Positions 1 to 8,896 of a DNA stretch of 64,000 nucleotides are shown here, piece by piece; within the stretch, counting starts at the first letter, position 1, and every line of letters begins with the position of its first letter. The stretch is from the NCBI GenBank assembly GCA_963677785.2, contig CAXXDH010000003.1, positions 4,030,001 through 4,094,000 of the forward strand, given 5' to 3'. The stretch is from G963665495 sp963677785. Its GTDB lineage: Bacteria; Desulfobacterota; Desulfovibrionia; Desulfovibrionales; Desulfovibrionaceae. The translations under genes were made by a program, and so were the position numbers. A model generated the notes under the pieces. The model searched no databases. It was not told the DNA's origin and was given only the letters and a program-made list of their open reading frames with translations.

Positions 1-1
1 T

Positions 2-202
2 GAGCTGCAACACGCGCTCAGTGATGTCGAGCAATCCATTGAAATGGCCAGGCGGTATTACAACGGCAGCGCACGGAATTTGAATATCGCCATTGAATCA
101 TTTCCGAGCAACATCGTTGCTTCCATGTTTCATTTTCAAAAAGCAGAATATTTTGAAATTGAAGATCCGGGAGATCGGGCCGTGCCCAAAATCAATTTTT
201 AA
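2..202 (+). CDS. lemA: LemA family protein, C-terminal fragment
   Basis: The gene enters from outside the window; only the last 66 codons are present, read in frame from base 2 to the TAA at 200-202. The visible part has the family's typical C-terminal half: a helix with MARRYYNGSARNLN, then IESFPSNIVA, and the ending FEIEDPGDRAVPKINF. LemA proteins are small, membrane-anchored, alpha-helical proteins of unclear function, often encoded next to a membrane metallopeptidase. The N-terminal membrane anchor lies outside the window. Identification rests on the well-conserved tail only. Confidence 0.85.
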   Translation, partial: ELQHALSDVEQSIEMARRYYNGSARNLNIAIESFPSNIVASMFHFQKAEYFEIEDPGDRAVPKINF

Positions 203-250
203 CAGAAGCAACGCTGGATCTGTACGTTGTCTGTTTAGGCGGCAACCAGT

Positions 251-1363
251 TTATTGTGCGTTTTTTTTACTGACAAGGATCCAGAATCTGGCTTTGCCGC
301 GCATGTTGCCGGCCAGAAAAGAGGCCTCGCGCTTGTGCCCGCAAAACAGATCCACATGGTTGCCCTTAAATGCGCCCGTATCCTGTGCGAATAATAAGGC
401 GGAAAAACGCCGCATCTCAGAACTATTCGGCTGCGGCAACAGGGCGTCGGCAGCGAGAATGGCGCCCAATGGAAGAAAGGCGCGGTCCACGGCCGCGCTG
501 GCCATGGGGGTGAGCTTGGCTCCCGAGGCGCCGAAGGGGCCGTCTTCGGCCAGTTTGAAAAAAATATAACGGGGATTGCATGCGAGCAGGGCATCACGGC
601 GTTGCGCATCGGCGCTGAGAATCTTCCGCAGCGTTTGCATGCTCATGGTTTCGCGTGTCGCCAGCCCGCGCTCGATGCATACTTTGCCAAGGCTGACGTA
701 CGGTTGGCCGTTGTTGGCCGCGTAGAGTACGTGGCGGCTGCTTCCATCCGGCAAGGACAGGCGTCCCGACCCTTGAACCTGGAGGAAAAACGCATCCACC
801 GGGTTTTTCAGCCAGGCGATTTCCAGATTTCTGCCTTTGAGAGCTCCCTCCTGGTCAATGGCTTTTCGATCATAATACGCCGTGTTTTTTTTCAGATCGC
901 CGGGGACGCCGTAAAGCGGATAGGGGTAGTCCGGCGAATATGTGAGTGCGGCCTTGATATCGGGTTCGAAATACCCGGTCAGCAGAGTCGGCGGGGAGAT
1001 GGGGATCCAGGAGAAACGTCTGGCAAGAAGCGCCGGATCGTTTTTCAGAAGGGGCAACAGTTCGATAAGCTCTTCAATACTTTGCCGCAATGCTTGCCAG
1101 GTATACGATACGTCGGCATAGCGCAGGGCAATGGTGTTTTGCGGTCTGCTGTTGACGTATGTCAGGCTTTGCAGCAACGGCGCGCGAAATGATTCCCATG
1201 TATCAAGTCCCTGTGCTTTGGGAGAGAGGAGTTTGCAAAAAGTTGCCGCAGAAGGCCGTTCGCCTGGGGGGAGGCCATAGTTTTCTTCGTCAGGCAGGGG
1301 GCCGGTACAGCTGGTGACAAAAAGACAGCTCAGTGCGGCCAGCAAAAACGTACGCAGCGTCAT
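251..1363 (-). CDS. mltA: Membrane-bound lytic murein transglycosylase A (MltA)
   Basis: A 370-residue lipoprotein predicted to cleave peptidoglycan glycan strands non-hydrolytically, giving 1,6-anhydro-muropeptides at the outer membrane. The chosen ATG gives MTLRTFLLAALSCLFVTSC with a lipobox ending at Cys19. The core contains PTLLTGYFEPDIKA and FFLQVQGSGRL, and the C-terminal 3D domain has FAQDTGAFKGNHVDLFCG, which holds the aspartates expected for catalysis. One glycine of the usual DTGGA/IKG run is absent. A much longer reading frame continues upstream but overlaps the HAD gene; the start used here abuts that gene through a TGATG stop/start overlap at 1361-1365, so the two are probably translationally coupled. 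Family assignment is firm. Confidence 0.88.
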   Translation of the reverse strand: MTLRTFLLAALSCLFVTSCTGPLPDEENYGLPPGERPSAATFCKLLSPKAQGLDTWESFRAPLLQSLTYVNSRPQNTIALRYADVSYTWQALRQSIEELIELLPLLKNDPALLARRFSWIPISPPTLLTGYFEPDIKAALTYSPDYPYPLYGVPGDLKKNTAYYDRKAIDQEGALKGRNLEIAWLKNPVDAFFLQVQGSGRLSLPDGSSRHVLYAANNGQPYVSLGKVCIERGLATRETMSMQTLRKILSADAQRRDALLACNPRYIFFKLAEDGPFGASGAKLTPMASAAVDRAFLPLGAILAADALLPQPNSSEMRRFSALLFAQDTGAFKGNHVDLFCGHKREASFLAGNMRGKARFWILVSKKNAQ

Positions 1364-1845
1364 CAGGTTCTGAGCGTGGCGATGAGGCGTTTGGGATGCA
1401 GCAGAATCTCCAGAGCGGCGTTGATATTGGGTGCGACCACATCCGCATTGTACAGGGTGCAGGGCGCAGCGCATTCGATATCGTAGACAGCAATGCCTAT
1501 GGCGGCGGCTTTCACAGCCAGGTAGTCGTTGCGTCCGTTGCCGATAAACACGCAGCGGGCCGGGCCGAGTTCGTGCAGCAGGGAAAGTTTGGTTTGGTCT
1601 TCGCCTTCCTTGGGATTTTGCTTGTTCAGGACGCAGACTTCGCAAGGCAGCGAAGCCATTTGTTCATGCGCCGTACCGAAAGTGTCCGCAGTGATAACGC
1701 GCAGTTCAAGATGGGCTGCAAGCGCGGCCAAACGTTCGGCCACTCCGGGAATGATTTGTCCGTCGCATGCCAGGGTGCCGTTGAAATCCAATATCAGATA
1801 TTCGAGTCTGAGATTGCCGAATCCGGGGATTTTGAATTGGAGCAC
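1363..1845 (-). CDS. HAD-superfamily soluble phosphatase (P-type-ATPase-like, COG4087 type)
   Basis: 160 residues with a GTG start preceded by an AAGGAAAT ribosome site. HAD motif I is ILDFNGTLACDG with the nucleophilic aspartate; the second acidic position is Asn, as is usual in the small soluble P-type-ATPase-like HAD group. Motif II is VITADTFGTA, a lysine-containing stretch KQNPKEG follows, and motif III/IV is GNGRNDYLAVKAAAIG. It is likely a cytoplasmic phosphomonoesterase of unknown substrate. It precedes mltA in one transcription unit with a one-base overlap. No transmembrane segment is seen, so it is not a real P-type pump. Confidence 0.75.
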   Translation of the reverse strand: MLQFKIPGFGNLRLEYLILDFNGTLACDGQIIPGVAERLAALAAHLELRVITADTFGTAHEQMASLPCEVCVLNKQNPKEGEDQTKLSLLHELGPARCVFIGNGRNDYLAVKAAAIGIAVYDIECAAPCTLYNADVVAPNINAALEILLHPKRLIATLRT

Positions 1846-2087
1846 GAAGAATTTCCTTGCCGATAGCGAGTTTTCAAGTTGCGCCAGCGTTTTCGTATAC
1901 CCTGAAAATGGACTGCGGGCGCTAGTGTTTGTCTTGAGGAGTTGCTTGCGATCAAAATCGCTTTCCTGTTCTTGAAGGATTTGTCAAGAAATATTCTTCT
2001 GGTTTCTCAATAAGCCATTGAAGCCGAAGCGAATGGTTGTGGTCATCCGTTTACGGCAAGCGACTGCACAAGAACGGCAAAAGAGCA

Positions 2088-3605
2088 TCAGGAATCATTC
2101 GGGTCCTTGACTTCTCCGTTCAAGGGCGCAGCCTGCGTACGCAGGGGCAGAAGCAACTGCACCTCGATTCCTTTTTGGTCCTCCCGGTTAGCAATGCGGC
2201 AGGAGCCCCCCACATTCCAAACAATATTGGCAACCAGCGGGAGTCCGAGTCCCATTCCTGAAACTTCAAAAGTCAGGGTCTTTTCTCCCTGGTAATAAGG
2301 GGACCACACCTTGGCCAGTTGTTCAGGAGAAAGATGCATGCCGTCGTCCCGCACGATCAGTTTAACGCTCGGGCGACCAAAGGGGCCGAATTCCTGCGTA
2401 AGGGCAACTTCCAGGTGCGGATTGTTGCTTGGATGAAATTTTATGGCGTTTTCAAGTAAATGCCACAAAATAAGTGAGTAGCTTCGTTCGTTGATCGGGA
2501 AATAGGCATACTGGAGAGCGGAATCAATGTGCGTTGAAAAATGCTGGATTTCCAGTTGCGATGCCAGTTTCTCTACAAGAGGGGCCGTATGGTCGATGGG
2601 TGCATGATCGCCTTCGGCCGGCGAGCGGTTTTCCAGGTAATCCAGGATGTCCTCTATCTCGCCGTTGAGTCGTTTCGCGCTGTCCAGTCCGAGAGTGCTC
2701 ATTTGTTTGATGTCGTCGGGCGGAAGTGTCTCGGCGTTTTCGCTCATCAGTTCGAGACTGAAAAGAATTCCCGAAAGCGGAGTGCGGAGTTTGTGCGAAA
2801 TCATGGAGTGAAAGGACCAGACATCCCGCATTTCTGTCATGCGTTTGGTTACGTTTCGCAAACGAACCAGGCGTTGGTCAGGGCTGTGCGATTGTTGCAG
2901 GACTGTGACTTCGATCCAACAGGATTGCGCGGTTTCGGTTTCAGGACGTACCAGAAACAGTACAGGCAGAGAGGGGGCGCTTCTGTTCCATGACTCCCAA
3001 AGATCCTCGGGTTTTAGTTCATAGGCCCGGCGGACGATTTCCAGAAAGGAATCCTGGCCAAAGGGACCGGTATCGGGTTTGGCGATGGGTTCGGGAAGCG
3101 ACAGAATCAACCGGGCCGCGGCATTGGCGTAGCCTATGCTTTCGTCCGCATTGAGCAAAATATAGCCGTCGTCGGTATGTTCCGTCAGCCAGGCAAAACG
3201 GGCTCTTTCCGTAACGATGCGGCGATACCGGTTCAAGCGGGTGATCGTGCTGACCCGAAGCAGCATTTCCACAACATCGAAAGGTTTTGTCAAAAAGTCA
3301 TCCGCTCCGGCTTCAATGCCTTTGAGGCGGGATTTGCGATCTTCCAGGCTGGTCAGAAACAGGACCGGAACTTCTTTTAATTCAGGATCCAGACGCAATT
3401 GACGACAGACTTCATAGCCATCCATGCCGGGCATGATGATATCGAGTAAAATAAGATCCGGAGGTGCGAGGCGGGCTTTTTCCAGTCCATCCATGCCGTT
3501 GGAAGCGAATTCAAGGTGATAATTTTCAGTGACCAGGATTCCCTGCAGCAGTTCACGAGCGGATTTGGAGTCGTCAATAATTAGAATTTTGCTTTTTATG
3601 CTCAT
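2088..3605 (-). CDS. Response regulator receiver / PAS / histidine kinase hybrid
   Basis: 505 residues from an ATG preceded by AAGGAG (3616-3623, reverse strand); a longer frame upstream lacks these signals. Residues 1-122 are a receiver domain with the acidic pair DD at 11-12, phospho-acceptor Asp55 in LILLDIIMPG and Lys107 in FLTKPFD. Residues about 135-255 look like a PAS sensor segment. A HisKA helix follows with FHSMISHKLRTPLSG (His271), then an HATPase with LLENAIKF, a DDGMHLSP box and GMGLGLPLV. The receiver-first order without transmembrane segments suggests a soluble kinase whose activity is set by phosphotransfer from another kinase. No partner regulator lies nearby. Confidence 0.85.
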   Translation of the reverse strand: MSIKSKILIIDDSKSARELLQGILVTENYHLEFASNGMDGLEKARLAPPDLILLDIIMPGMDGYEVCRQLRLDPELKEVPVLFLTSLEDRKSRLKGIEAGADDFLTKPFDVVEMLLRVSTITRLNRYRRIVTERARFAWLTEHTDDGYILLNADESIGYANAAARLILSLPEPIAKPDTGPFGQDSFLEIVRRAYELKPEDLWESWNRSAPSLPVLFLVRPETETAQSCWIEVTVLQQSHSPDQRLVRLRNVTKRMTEMRDVWSFHSMISHKLRTPLSGILFSLELMSENAETLPPDDIKQMSTLGLDSAKRLNGEIEDILDYLENRSPAEGDHAPIDHTAPLVEKLASQLEIQHFSTHIDSALQYAYFPINERSYSLILWHLLENAIKFHPSNNPHLEVALTQEFGPFGRPSVKLIVRDDGMHLSPEQLAKVWSPYYQGEKTLTFEVSGMGLGLPLVANIVWNVGGSCRIANREDQKGIEVQLLLPLRTQAAPLNGEVKDPNDS

Positions 3606-3954
3606 AAAATAAGCGGCTCCTTGGAGGTTGAGAGGCTTGAGCGAGTAGTCGGCATCGTCCCTGGTTTGACGGCAGTACAGCTTGTTGCAGGATATTGCGA
3701 TTTTCCTCTCTGTGCAAGAAAATCGTCGACAAAAGCAGAAGAAATTCACACAGCGGCCATGTCTGGCAATGGGAGGTACCTGGAAGAGTGTTGTCAAAGC
3801 AGGAGGAGCCACTTTGTACTTATCTAAATGACAAAAAAAGCAAGAATTATTATTTCCCTGTCAGGGAGAAGGACAGGCATGTCACCGCAGCTTGCGTATT
3901 GAAGGGGAGGATGAAGCAATCGGCGAGTACGGCGTCCCGCCGATTGCTTCCGAA
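3606..3954. other. Intergenic region with a 13-bp stem-loop
   Basis: About 350 bases without a convincing gene between the kinase start and the end of the DUF1269 gene. It contains the kinase ribosome site (3616-3623) and, at 3913-3950, a perfect inverted repeat with arms GAAGCAATCGGCG and CGCCGATTGCTTC around a 12-base loop, immediately after the DUF1269 stop. It probably ends that transcript, although no T-run follows on the minus strand. Confidence 0.5.
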
Positions 3955-4440
3955 CTATTTACCGTCCAGAGCTTGCTGGAGTTTTTCTTCGTCTTCGTGG
4001 GTCAAAGACGTTTTGATGATGTTGCCGCCGATGCCTTTGAGTTCTTCCAGGATTTTGTCCGGCGTGGCTTTGCGTACAAGGACAAACAATGCGGATGCTC
4101 CGGGTTTCAGGTGTGTTGCCAGCTCTTTCATGAAATCGTCATTGATGCCGACATCAGACAGCGCGCCTGAAATGGCTCCGGCGCCTGCGCCGACAGCGAC
4201 TCCCAGCAATGGGCTGAGAAAAATCGTTCCGATCAGCAATCCCCAGAATCCGCCGGACATGGCTCCCGCGGTAGTCAGGTTCACTGCCTGATTCAGCTTG
4301 ATTTTGCCGTCTTCCTTTTTTACCGCAACCACGGCATCTTCCAGGTCTATGAGGTATTCTTTCTGCATTTTCAAAAGTTTTAAACGGATTTCTTCCGCTT
4401 TGTGCGGATCATCATAGCCAACAACAATCAAATCACTCAT
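3955..4440 (-). CDS. DUF1269 family membrane-associated protein
   Basis: 161 residues starting MSDLIVVGYDDPHKAEEIR, with CAGGAGG just upstream. The N-terminal part resembles the DUF1269 fold, with a helix rich in Lys/Leu followed by LIDLEDAVVAVKKEDGKIKL. A glycine/alanine-rich hydrophobic stretch around residues 65-105 (FWGLLIGTIFLSPLLGVAVG) resembles a membrane-inserting glycine-zipper hairpin. The C-terminal half has SALFVLVRKATPDKILEEL. The family's function is unknown; it is often annotated as a membrane protein of stress or general function. It stands alone, followed by the 3913-3950 stem-loop. Confidence 0.75.
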   Translation of the reverse strand: MSDLIVVGYDDPHKAEEIRLKLLKMQKEYLIDLEDAVVAVKKEDGKIKLNQAVNLTTAGAMSGGFWGLLIGTIFLSPLLGVAVGAGAGAISGALSDVGINDDFMKELATHLKPGASALFVLVRKATPDKILEELKGIGGNIIKTSLTHEDEEKLQQALDGK

Positions 4441-4520
4441 ACGGGTCCTCCTGAAAGGGTTAATGGAACAACAGTACAATTGATTCTGATAAAAAAAGAA
4501 ACAAATCTGTTACCATAGGG

Positions 4521-6980
4521 TTACTTGTCGCTTTCGCTCGTCTGGCCAGGAGAATCGGCAGTATTTTTTTCTCCCCCCAGTTTTTGCAGCCGTTTATTGA
4601 GGATAGTTTTGAACTTGTTTGTGGCCCCCTTCATTCGCAGCCCGGCTTCATAAGTCTCCCTGGCGGCCTGCGTATCGCCTTTGTCGTTTTGTATCTGTCC
4701 GAGCAGCAGGTACATGTCCGGTGCCTCTGGCCGGAGCTGCAGACTTTTTTCCAGAATGGCCGCGGCTTTGTCCCTCTGTTCGGCCTTGTTGAGATAATAG
4801 GCAAGCGCGAAGGCGTACTTGGCCTCAGAAGGACGCGCGTCATACGCCTGCTGCGCGTATTGCAGCGCTTCTTCCATCCGGTCGTTTTCCTTGTCCTTGG
4901 CGAGCAGCACGGCCAGGTTGAACGCGGCTTCGGGCTGGTTGGGAGCGAGATGCAGAACATGGCGCAGCTCCTGTTCAGAAGCTTTGACATCTCCTTTCCT
5001 GCCCAGGATGACGCCCAGGTTCAAAAGCGCCTGAATATTTTGCGGGTCCAGTTTCAAGGCTTTGCGAATGGTTTCTTCCGCGTGTTGCAGATCTCCGCCC
5101 ATCTGCTGCAGCAAGGCGAGGTTGATCAAGGCCGGCAACGCGTGTGGTTCGAGTTCCAGCGCTTTTTTATACGCGCTTCGGGCAACTTTTCGGTCGCCCT
5201 GCGCAGCGAACAGCGTTCCCATACGGAAATGCGCATTCCATTGGTCCGGCCGGGCGATCAAAGAGCTGACGTATTCGGTCATGACGCCTTTCAACTGGGC
5301 CTGTATGACTATTGGAAATCCTTTGATAGGAATTTGCGAAAGCTCCATGGCCGCTTGAATGCGCACCATGCGGCTGTTGTCGCCTATGGCATGGAGCAGG
5401 GAGGGGAAGGCCTGCGGGCAGGAGCTTTGACCGAGATTGTGTACGGCTGCCGCTCGGACCAATGGCGACGGATCTTTCAAGGATTTCAAAACCGTATCCC
5501 AGAGATCACGGTTGTTGTATCCGGCGAGCAGCCGCAGTAGCGAAGCCGCAAAAAAGGCGTTGCGATCTGGCCTGGAAATATAGCCGATCATTTCCGGCGC
5601 ACGGGACCAATCCCGGTTCCTGGCAGCTTCTATCAGACCGGCCCGTTCCAGAAGTGGTGCCTGGTAATCACGCGGTTGCCAGCGTCGCACCTGGGCATCT
5701 GCCCAGTCCGCATCCTTGTCCGCATGGCAGCCGTTGCAGGCATTGGGCGAACCATAGGCTTTGCTCAGGGCCGGAGTCGGCGGTAGCATGGAATGATCCG
5801 TATGGCGTATTCGATCGAGGGGCTGTTGCGGCATGTGGCAGGAAACGCATTTCCCGGCTTCCGAGTCCGCCGGATGGTGCGTATGGGGCGCAGGATCGGC
5901 CACAAGGGCGGCATGGCACGGGGCGCAGGCCTGGTTGGGAGAATCGGCGAAGCGGAAATTTCCGCCGGGCGTATGGCAATGCAGACAGTCGAGTTTGCCG
6001 GAAAGAGCGCAGGGGGAAAGCTGCCACTGGCCGAAAACGAAGGTTTCGCGTTTGGCGCGTCCGTCCGGATAGTAGGCCGGATGGTCGAGGGTAATTAAAC
6101 TGAAGTTGTCGGAAAAGGCCTCTCCCGGCTTGAACCCCTGGGTCAGGGGCAGGGCCAGCGCATGGCATGCGGCGCAGTTGTCGTTGATTTGCCCGGTATT
6201 GAACGCGTTGCCTCCGCGGATGATATTGCTGGCAGATTTGTCATGTGGTTTCGAGTCGTTGCCGTGAGCTGCCACATGCGCGTCGCCCGGACCATGGCAG
6301 CTAGCGCAGGCCAGACCGGAAACAGCCCCAAAAGGCGGATATGTATCGTGTTCGAGGTCATAGGCCTGGTTGTAACTGTTGACATGGCAATTGTAACAGG
6401 AGGTGGAAAAAGCAAAGGCCCTGTTTTTCCAGAGCTGCGGATCGGATCCCGGCCTACGGCCAGGCACGTGAGGAACGCCGCTTTGCCTGGTGTCGAACCA
6501 TTCCTTGTGTCCCGGATCGTATGCAAGGGGCATAAGCTGCAGGCGGCCCTTTTCTTGGCGAGTCAGAAAAAAATAGACGTGGCGTCCGCCCAGGGCATAG
6601 AGGGCCTCGTAGCGTTTTTCACCATCCGGTCCGGACTCCAGCATTTGAAGCCTGTTGTTGGTGAACTCCACCGCGTACGTTTCCTTGCCCATTGTAACCG
6701 GCTGTTTGGGCAGCGTAAGCTTTTTGGTCACAAAGTCCGGAGTGACCGGAGTAAAGCAGGTTCCGTGGGGGGAATGGTCCCAGGCGGCGTAATAGGGAGC
6801 GTGGCACGATCGACAGCTGGCGGCCGTTTCAGATTGCTGCGTATCCTGGGTGTGCAGCGCCGCGGTAGCATTAGTCGCATTGCTCGCGGCAGCGTAAGAG
6901 CGGCCGGAATGCGGCCCTGTCAGAACCGTACAGGCCAGGAACACAAGACCCGAAAAGAAAAGATACCGTTGCAGTTTCAT
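4521..6980 (-). CDS. Octaheme c-type cytochrome with HEAT and TPR repeats
   Basis: 819 residues. The ATG used gives a signal peptide (MKLQRYLFFSGLVFLACTVL) for periplasmic export; a TTG twelve codons upstream is a less likely start. Eight CXXCH heme sites are visible: CRSCH (56-60), CYNCH, CASCH, CAACH, CLHCH, CAPCH, CVSCH and CNGCH, all in the first half. A HEAT-like segment (DPSPLVRAAAVHNLGQ) follows, then at least five TPR units from about residue 570, with repeats such as ALPALINLALLQQMGGDL. The protein is probably a periplasmic electron carrier or multiheme enzyme whose repeats dock a partner. No reductase or quinol module is encoded next to it, so the electron donor is unknown. Confidence 0.85.
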   Translation of the reverse strand: MKLQRYLFFSGLVFLACTVLTGPHSGRSYAAASNATNATAALHTQDTQQSETAASCRSCHAPYYAAWDHSPHGTCFTPVTPDFVTKKLTLPKQPVTMGKETYAVEFTNNRLQMLESGPDGEKRYEALYALGGRHVYFFLTRQEKGRLQLMPLAYDPGHKEWFDTRQSGVPHVPGRRPGSDPQLWKNRAFAFSTSCYNCHVNSYNQAYDLEHDTYPPFGAVSGLACASCHGPGDAHVAAHGNDSKPHDKSASNIIRGGNAFNTGQINDNCAACHALALPLTQGFKPGEAFSDNFSLITLDHPAYYPDGRAKRETFVFGQWQLSPCALSGKLDCLHCHTPGGNFRFADSPNQACAPCHAALVADPAPHTHHPADSEAGKCVSCHMPQQPLDRIRHTDHSMLPPTPALSKAYGSPNACNGCHADKDADWADAQVRRWQPRDYQAPLLERAGLIEAARNRDWSRAPEMIGYISRPDRNAFFAASLLRLLAGYNNRDLWDTVLKSLKDPSPLVRAAAVHNLGQSSCPQAFPSLLHAIGDNSRMVRIQAAMELSQIPIKGFPIVIQAQLKGVMTEYVSSLIARPDQWNAHFRMGTLFAAQGDRKVARSAYKKALELEPHALPALINLALLQQMGGDLQHAEETIRKALKLDPQNIQALLNLGVILGRKGDVKASEQELRHVLHLAPNQPEAAFNLAVLLAKDKENDRMEEALQYAQQAYDARPSEAKYAFALAYYLNKAEQRDKAAAILEKSLQLRPEAPDMYLLLGQIQNDKGDTQAARETYEAGLRMKGATNKFKTILNKRLQKLGGEKNTADSPGQTSESDK

Positions 6981-7184
6981 GCTGGCTACGTATCCTATTT
7001 GCGCCTGGGCGTCCAAAAAATTGTCACTGCAGGGTCATCAGAGTTTTTTAGAGACAGCCCCTAACCTGTGGCTGTTCGCCTGTTCGGGTGAACCCTTGCG
7101 GTTGCAACTGAATACCGCTATTTCGATTGGCAGGGCGTAGTGTGGATCAGAAAATCGACTGTTTGCAATTTGTTGGGCGATAGT

Positions 7185-7829
7185 ATGCGTCAAGTCTCCG
7201 TATCGGCTGTTTTTCCTGGCATTTCGGGGTTCAGTTTGTTGGAAATGTCCCTGGTTTTGCTGCTTATCGGGCTTTTGCTTTCTTTGGGAACGGCCTGTTG
7301 GGGAACGCTTGCCACGTCTCGGCGTATCACGCAGACCCGTGCCGACCTGTCGCTGATCAAACAATGTCTGGTCCGCCATGCGGCTTCCGGCGGACGTTTT
7401 CCAACGTATCTTTCCAGCACGGATTGCGCGCAGGACCAGGAAACGGATCTGGGCGTCTGCCTGTGCCGGACACGCGTACGGGATGTTTGGGGCAATGCCT
7501 TCCTGTTCCTCGAAGGTACGGACAGCAGCGGTTCCAGCCTGGCCGGAAAGGCCATTGCCGATGCCGTCTATCAAGGACAAGAAGCGGCAACCGTTTCCAC
7601 GACATCCGAGGCTGTCGATCATGACGGGCACAGCCACGGGCGCGTTGCTTTCGTGCTGGCCAGCCTGGGCCCCAATGGCACCGCAGACGGCGATTATGAT
7701 GCCTTTTCCTCCGGCGTAACCGCCCGGACCATGCAACAAGGTGTTGATTTTTCGGCCGGGGGAGAGAATTTCGACGATATCTATCTCATTGTGTCCGCGC
7801 GGGAGCTGCGCGCCGTCGCGGGGGAATAA
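7185..7829 (+). CDS. Prepilin-like protein 1 (GspG-type pseudopilin)
   Basis: 214 residues from the ATG at 7185; a GTG 45 bases upstream is an alternative. The class III signal is visible: a short leader ending GISG, then FSLLEMSLVLLLIGLLLSLG with Glu at +5, so cleavage and N-methylation by a prepilin peptidase (not encoded here) is expected. Later the sequence has DVWGNAFLF, equivalent to the GspG DxWGNxxxY motif, then VAFVLASLGPNGTADGDYD and a C-terminal DDIYLIVSARELRAV. The last two motifs recur in the next three genes. It is the first gene of a four-gene set and diverges from the octaheme cytochrome. Confidence 0.8.
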   Translation: MRQVSVSAVFPGISGFSLLEMSLVLLLIGLLLSLGTACWGTLATSRRITQTRADLSLIKQCLVRHAASGGRFPTYLSSTDCAQDQETDLGVCLCRTRVRDVWGNAFLFLEGTDSSGSSLAGKAIADAVYQGQEAATVSTTSEAVDHDGHSHGRVAFVLASLGPNGTADGDYDAFSSGVTARTMQQGVDFSAGGENFDDIYLIVSARELRAVAGE

Positions 7830-7832
7830 CCC

Positions 7833-8327
7833 ATGCGCGGGTTCAGCTTGCTCGAAATGGCCATTGTGCTGGTTCTGCTGGGAGGCATCGCCGTTTTATT
7901 GAGCACGCCCATCGTACGTGCGTTGCGTTCTGAAACAGATCTGCGTGCCGCGTATGAACTGGAACAGGTGCGCGATGCCCTGATCGGATACGCGCAAAGC
8001 CGGTTGATTTTGCCCGACGCGTTGAGTGCGGCCGTTCAATCCATGGACATGTTCGGCAACGCCATCGCCTATAGCGCGGACAGCCGATTGCTTTTCGGAA
8101 ATATTTGTGACGGCAGTTTGAGCGCCTCTGATATCACTGAACTGCAAGTCCGGACTTCCGGCGGCGACGTGCCGCATGTTGCATTTTACCTGGTGACAGC
8201 GGGGCAAGACGGTCAACAACGCATTGATTCCGCGGGTTCGCTCGTGGACGTCCGCGAGCCCGGAGATGACCAGGTTCTTTTTGTCAGCTGGTACCAATTG
8301 CGCGCAGCCGCGTGCAGTGCGGAATGA
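7833..8327 (+). CDS. Prepilin-like protein 2
   Basis: 164 residues, starting three bases after gene 1 ends. Its leader is minimal: MRG followed by FSLLEMAIVLVLLGGIAVLL, with the +5 Glu. The core includes ELEQVRDALIGYAQSR, MDMFGNAIAYS at the WGN position, VAFYLVTAGQDGQQ and DDQVLFVSWYQLRAA near the end, matching the shared plan of this operon. It has two cysteines near the C-terminus and the middle (ICDG, AACSAE). It is expected in the inner membrane before assembly into a pilus- or pseudopilus-like fibre. The stop overlaps the next start (ATGA at 8324-8327). Confidence 0.78.
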   Translation: MRGFSLLEMAIVLVLLGGIAVLLSTPIVRALRSETDLRAAYELEQVRDALIGYAQSRLILPDALSAAVQSMDMFGNAIAYSADSRLLFGNICDGSLSASDITELQVRTSGGDVPHVAFYLVTAGQDGQQRIDSAGSLVDVREPGDDQVLFVSWYQLRAAACSAE

Positions 8328-8896
8328 GGCGGTCGATGGGAAAATTTACCGGCGGTTATACTCTGGTAGGGATGGCAATGTTGCTGCTGGTCGCGGGGAT
8401 TATTGTGCTCACAGTATTGCCGCCCGTGGTCGGGAAGTTGAAAACTCAGGCCTTGTATCAGGAAAAGACCGCAGTCCTCGGCGTACGGGATACGGTGCTG
8501 GGGTTTGCCATGGAGAATTGCCGTCTGCCCACACAGGACGAATTGCTTGCCTGCGCGCCTCAATACGGATTGGGCGGACGTACGGGCTATGTTTTTGCGA
8601 CGACCCCCGGTCTGACGGAAAGCTTCGCCCTCAAAAGTCTGAACGCGGCGGCCGAGACGGATCTGACCATGCGGGTGCCTGTTCAGGATGGTCTGGAACG
8701 GCAGGAGAATCTGGTCTTTTTGGTGTACGGCACCGGTTTGAACCGTCGAAAGGATCTGGAAGCGGACGGTACGGAATACCGGGCCAGGGTGCTTGGCGAG
8801 CATTTCGAACTGGATGGCCGTACGCATGTGTACGATGATCTGGTGCGCTATGTGACGCTGCAGGCGCTTTGTGACAAGACCGGGTGTTGCCGATGA
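8324..8896 (+). CDS. Prepilin-like protein 3, lacking Glu at +5
   Basis: 190 residues from the ATG that overlaps the previous stop (ATGA). Leader MRRSMGKFTGG is followed by YTLVGMAMLLLVAGIIVL: the residue at +5 is Gly instead of Glu. In type II secretion the tip pseudopilin GspK is the member lacking this Glu, so this protein may occupy a tip-like position; that is an inference. It keeps the paralogous core: LVFLVYGTGLNRR and YDDLVRYVTLQALCDKTGC. Cysteines pair plausibly (NCRLPTQDELLAC; CDKTGCC). Its stop overlaps the fourth gene by ATGA (8893-8896). Confidence 0.75.
   Translation: MRRSMGKFTGGYTLVGMAMLLLVAGIIVLTVLPPVVGKLKTQALYQEKTAVLGVRDTVLGFAMENCRLPTQDELLACAPQYGLGGRTGYVFATTPGLTESFALKSLNAAAETDLTMRVPVQDGLERQENLVFLVYGTGLNRRKDLEADGTEYRARVLGEHFELDGRTHVYDDLVRYVTLQALCDKTGCCR

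Noticed and set aside
4584..5540. Long open frame opposite the TPR half of the octaheme cytochrome
   Set aside because: It lies wholly inside the cytochrome gene on the opposite strand, has no recognisable domain, and the cytochrome frame has full family motifs.
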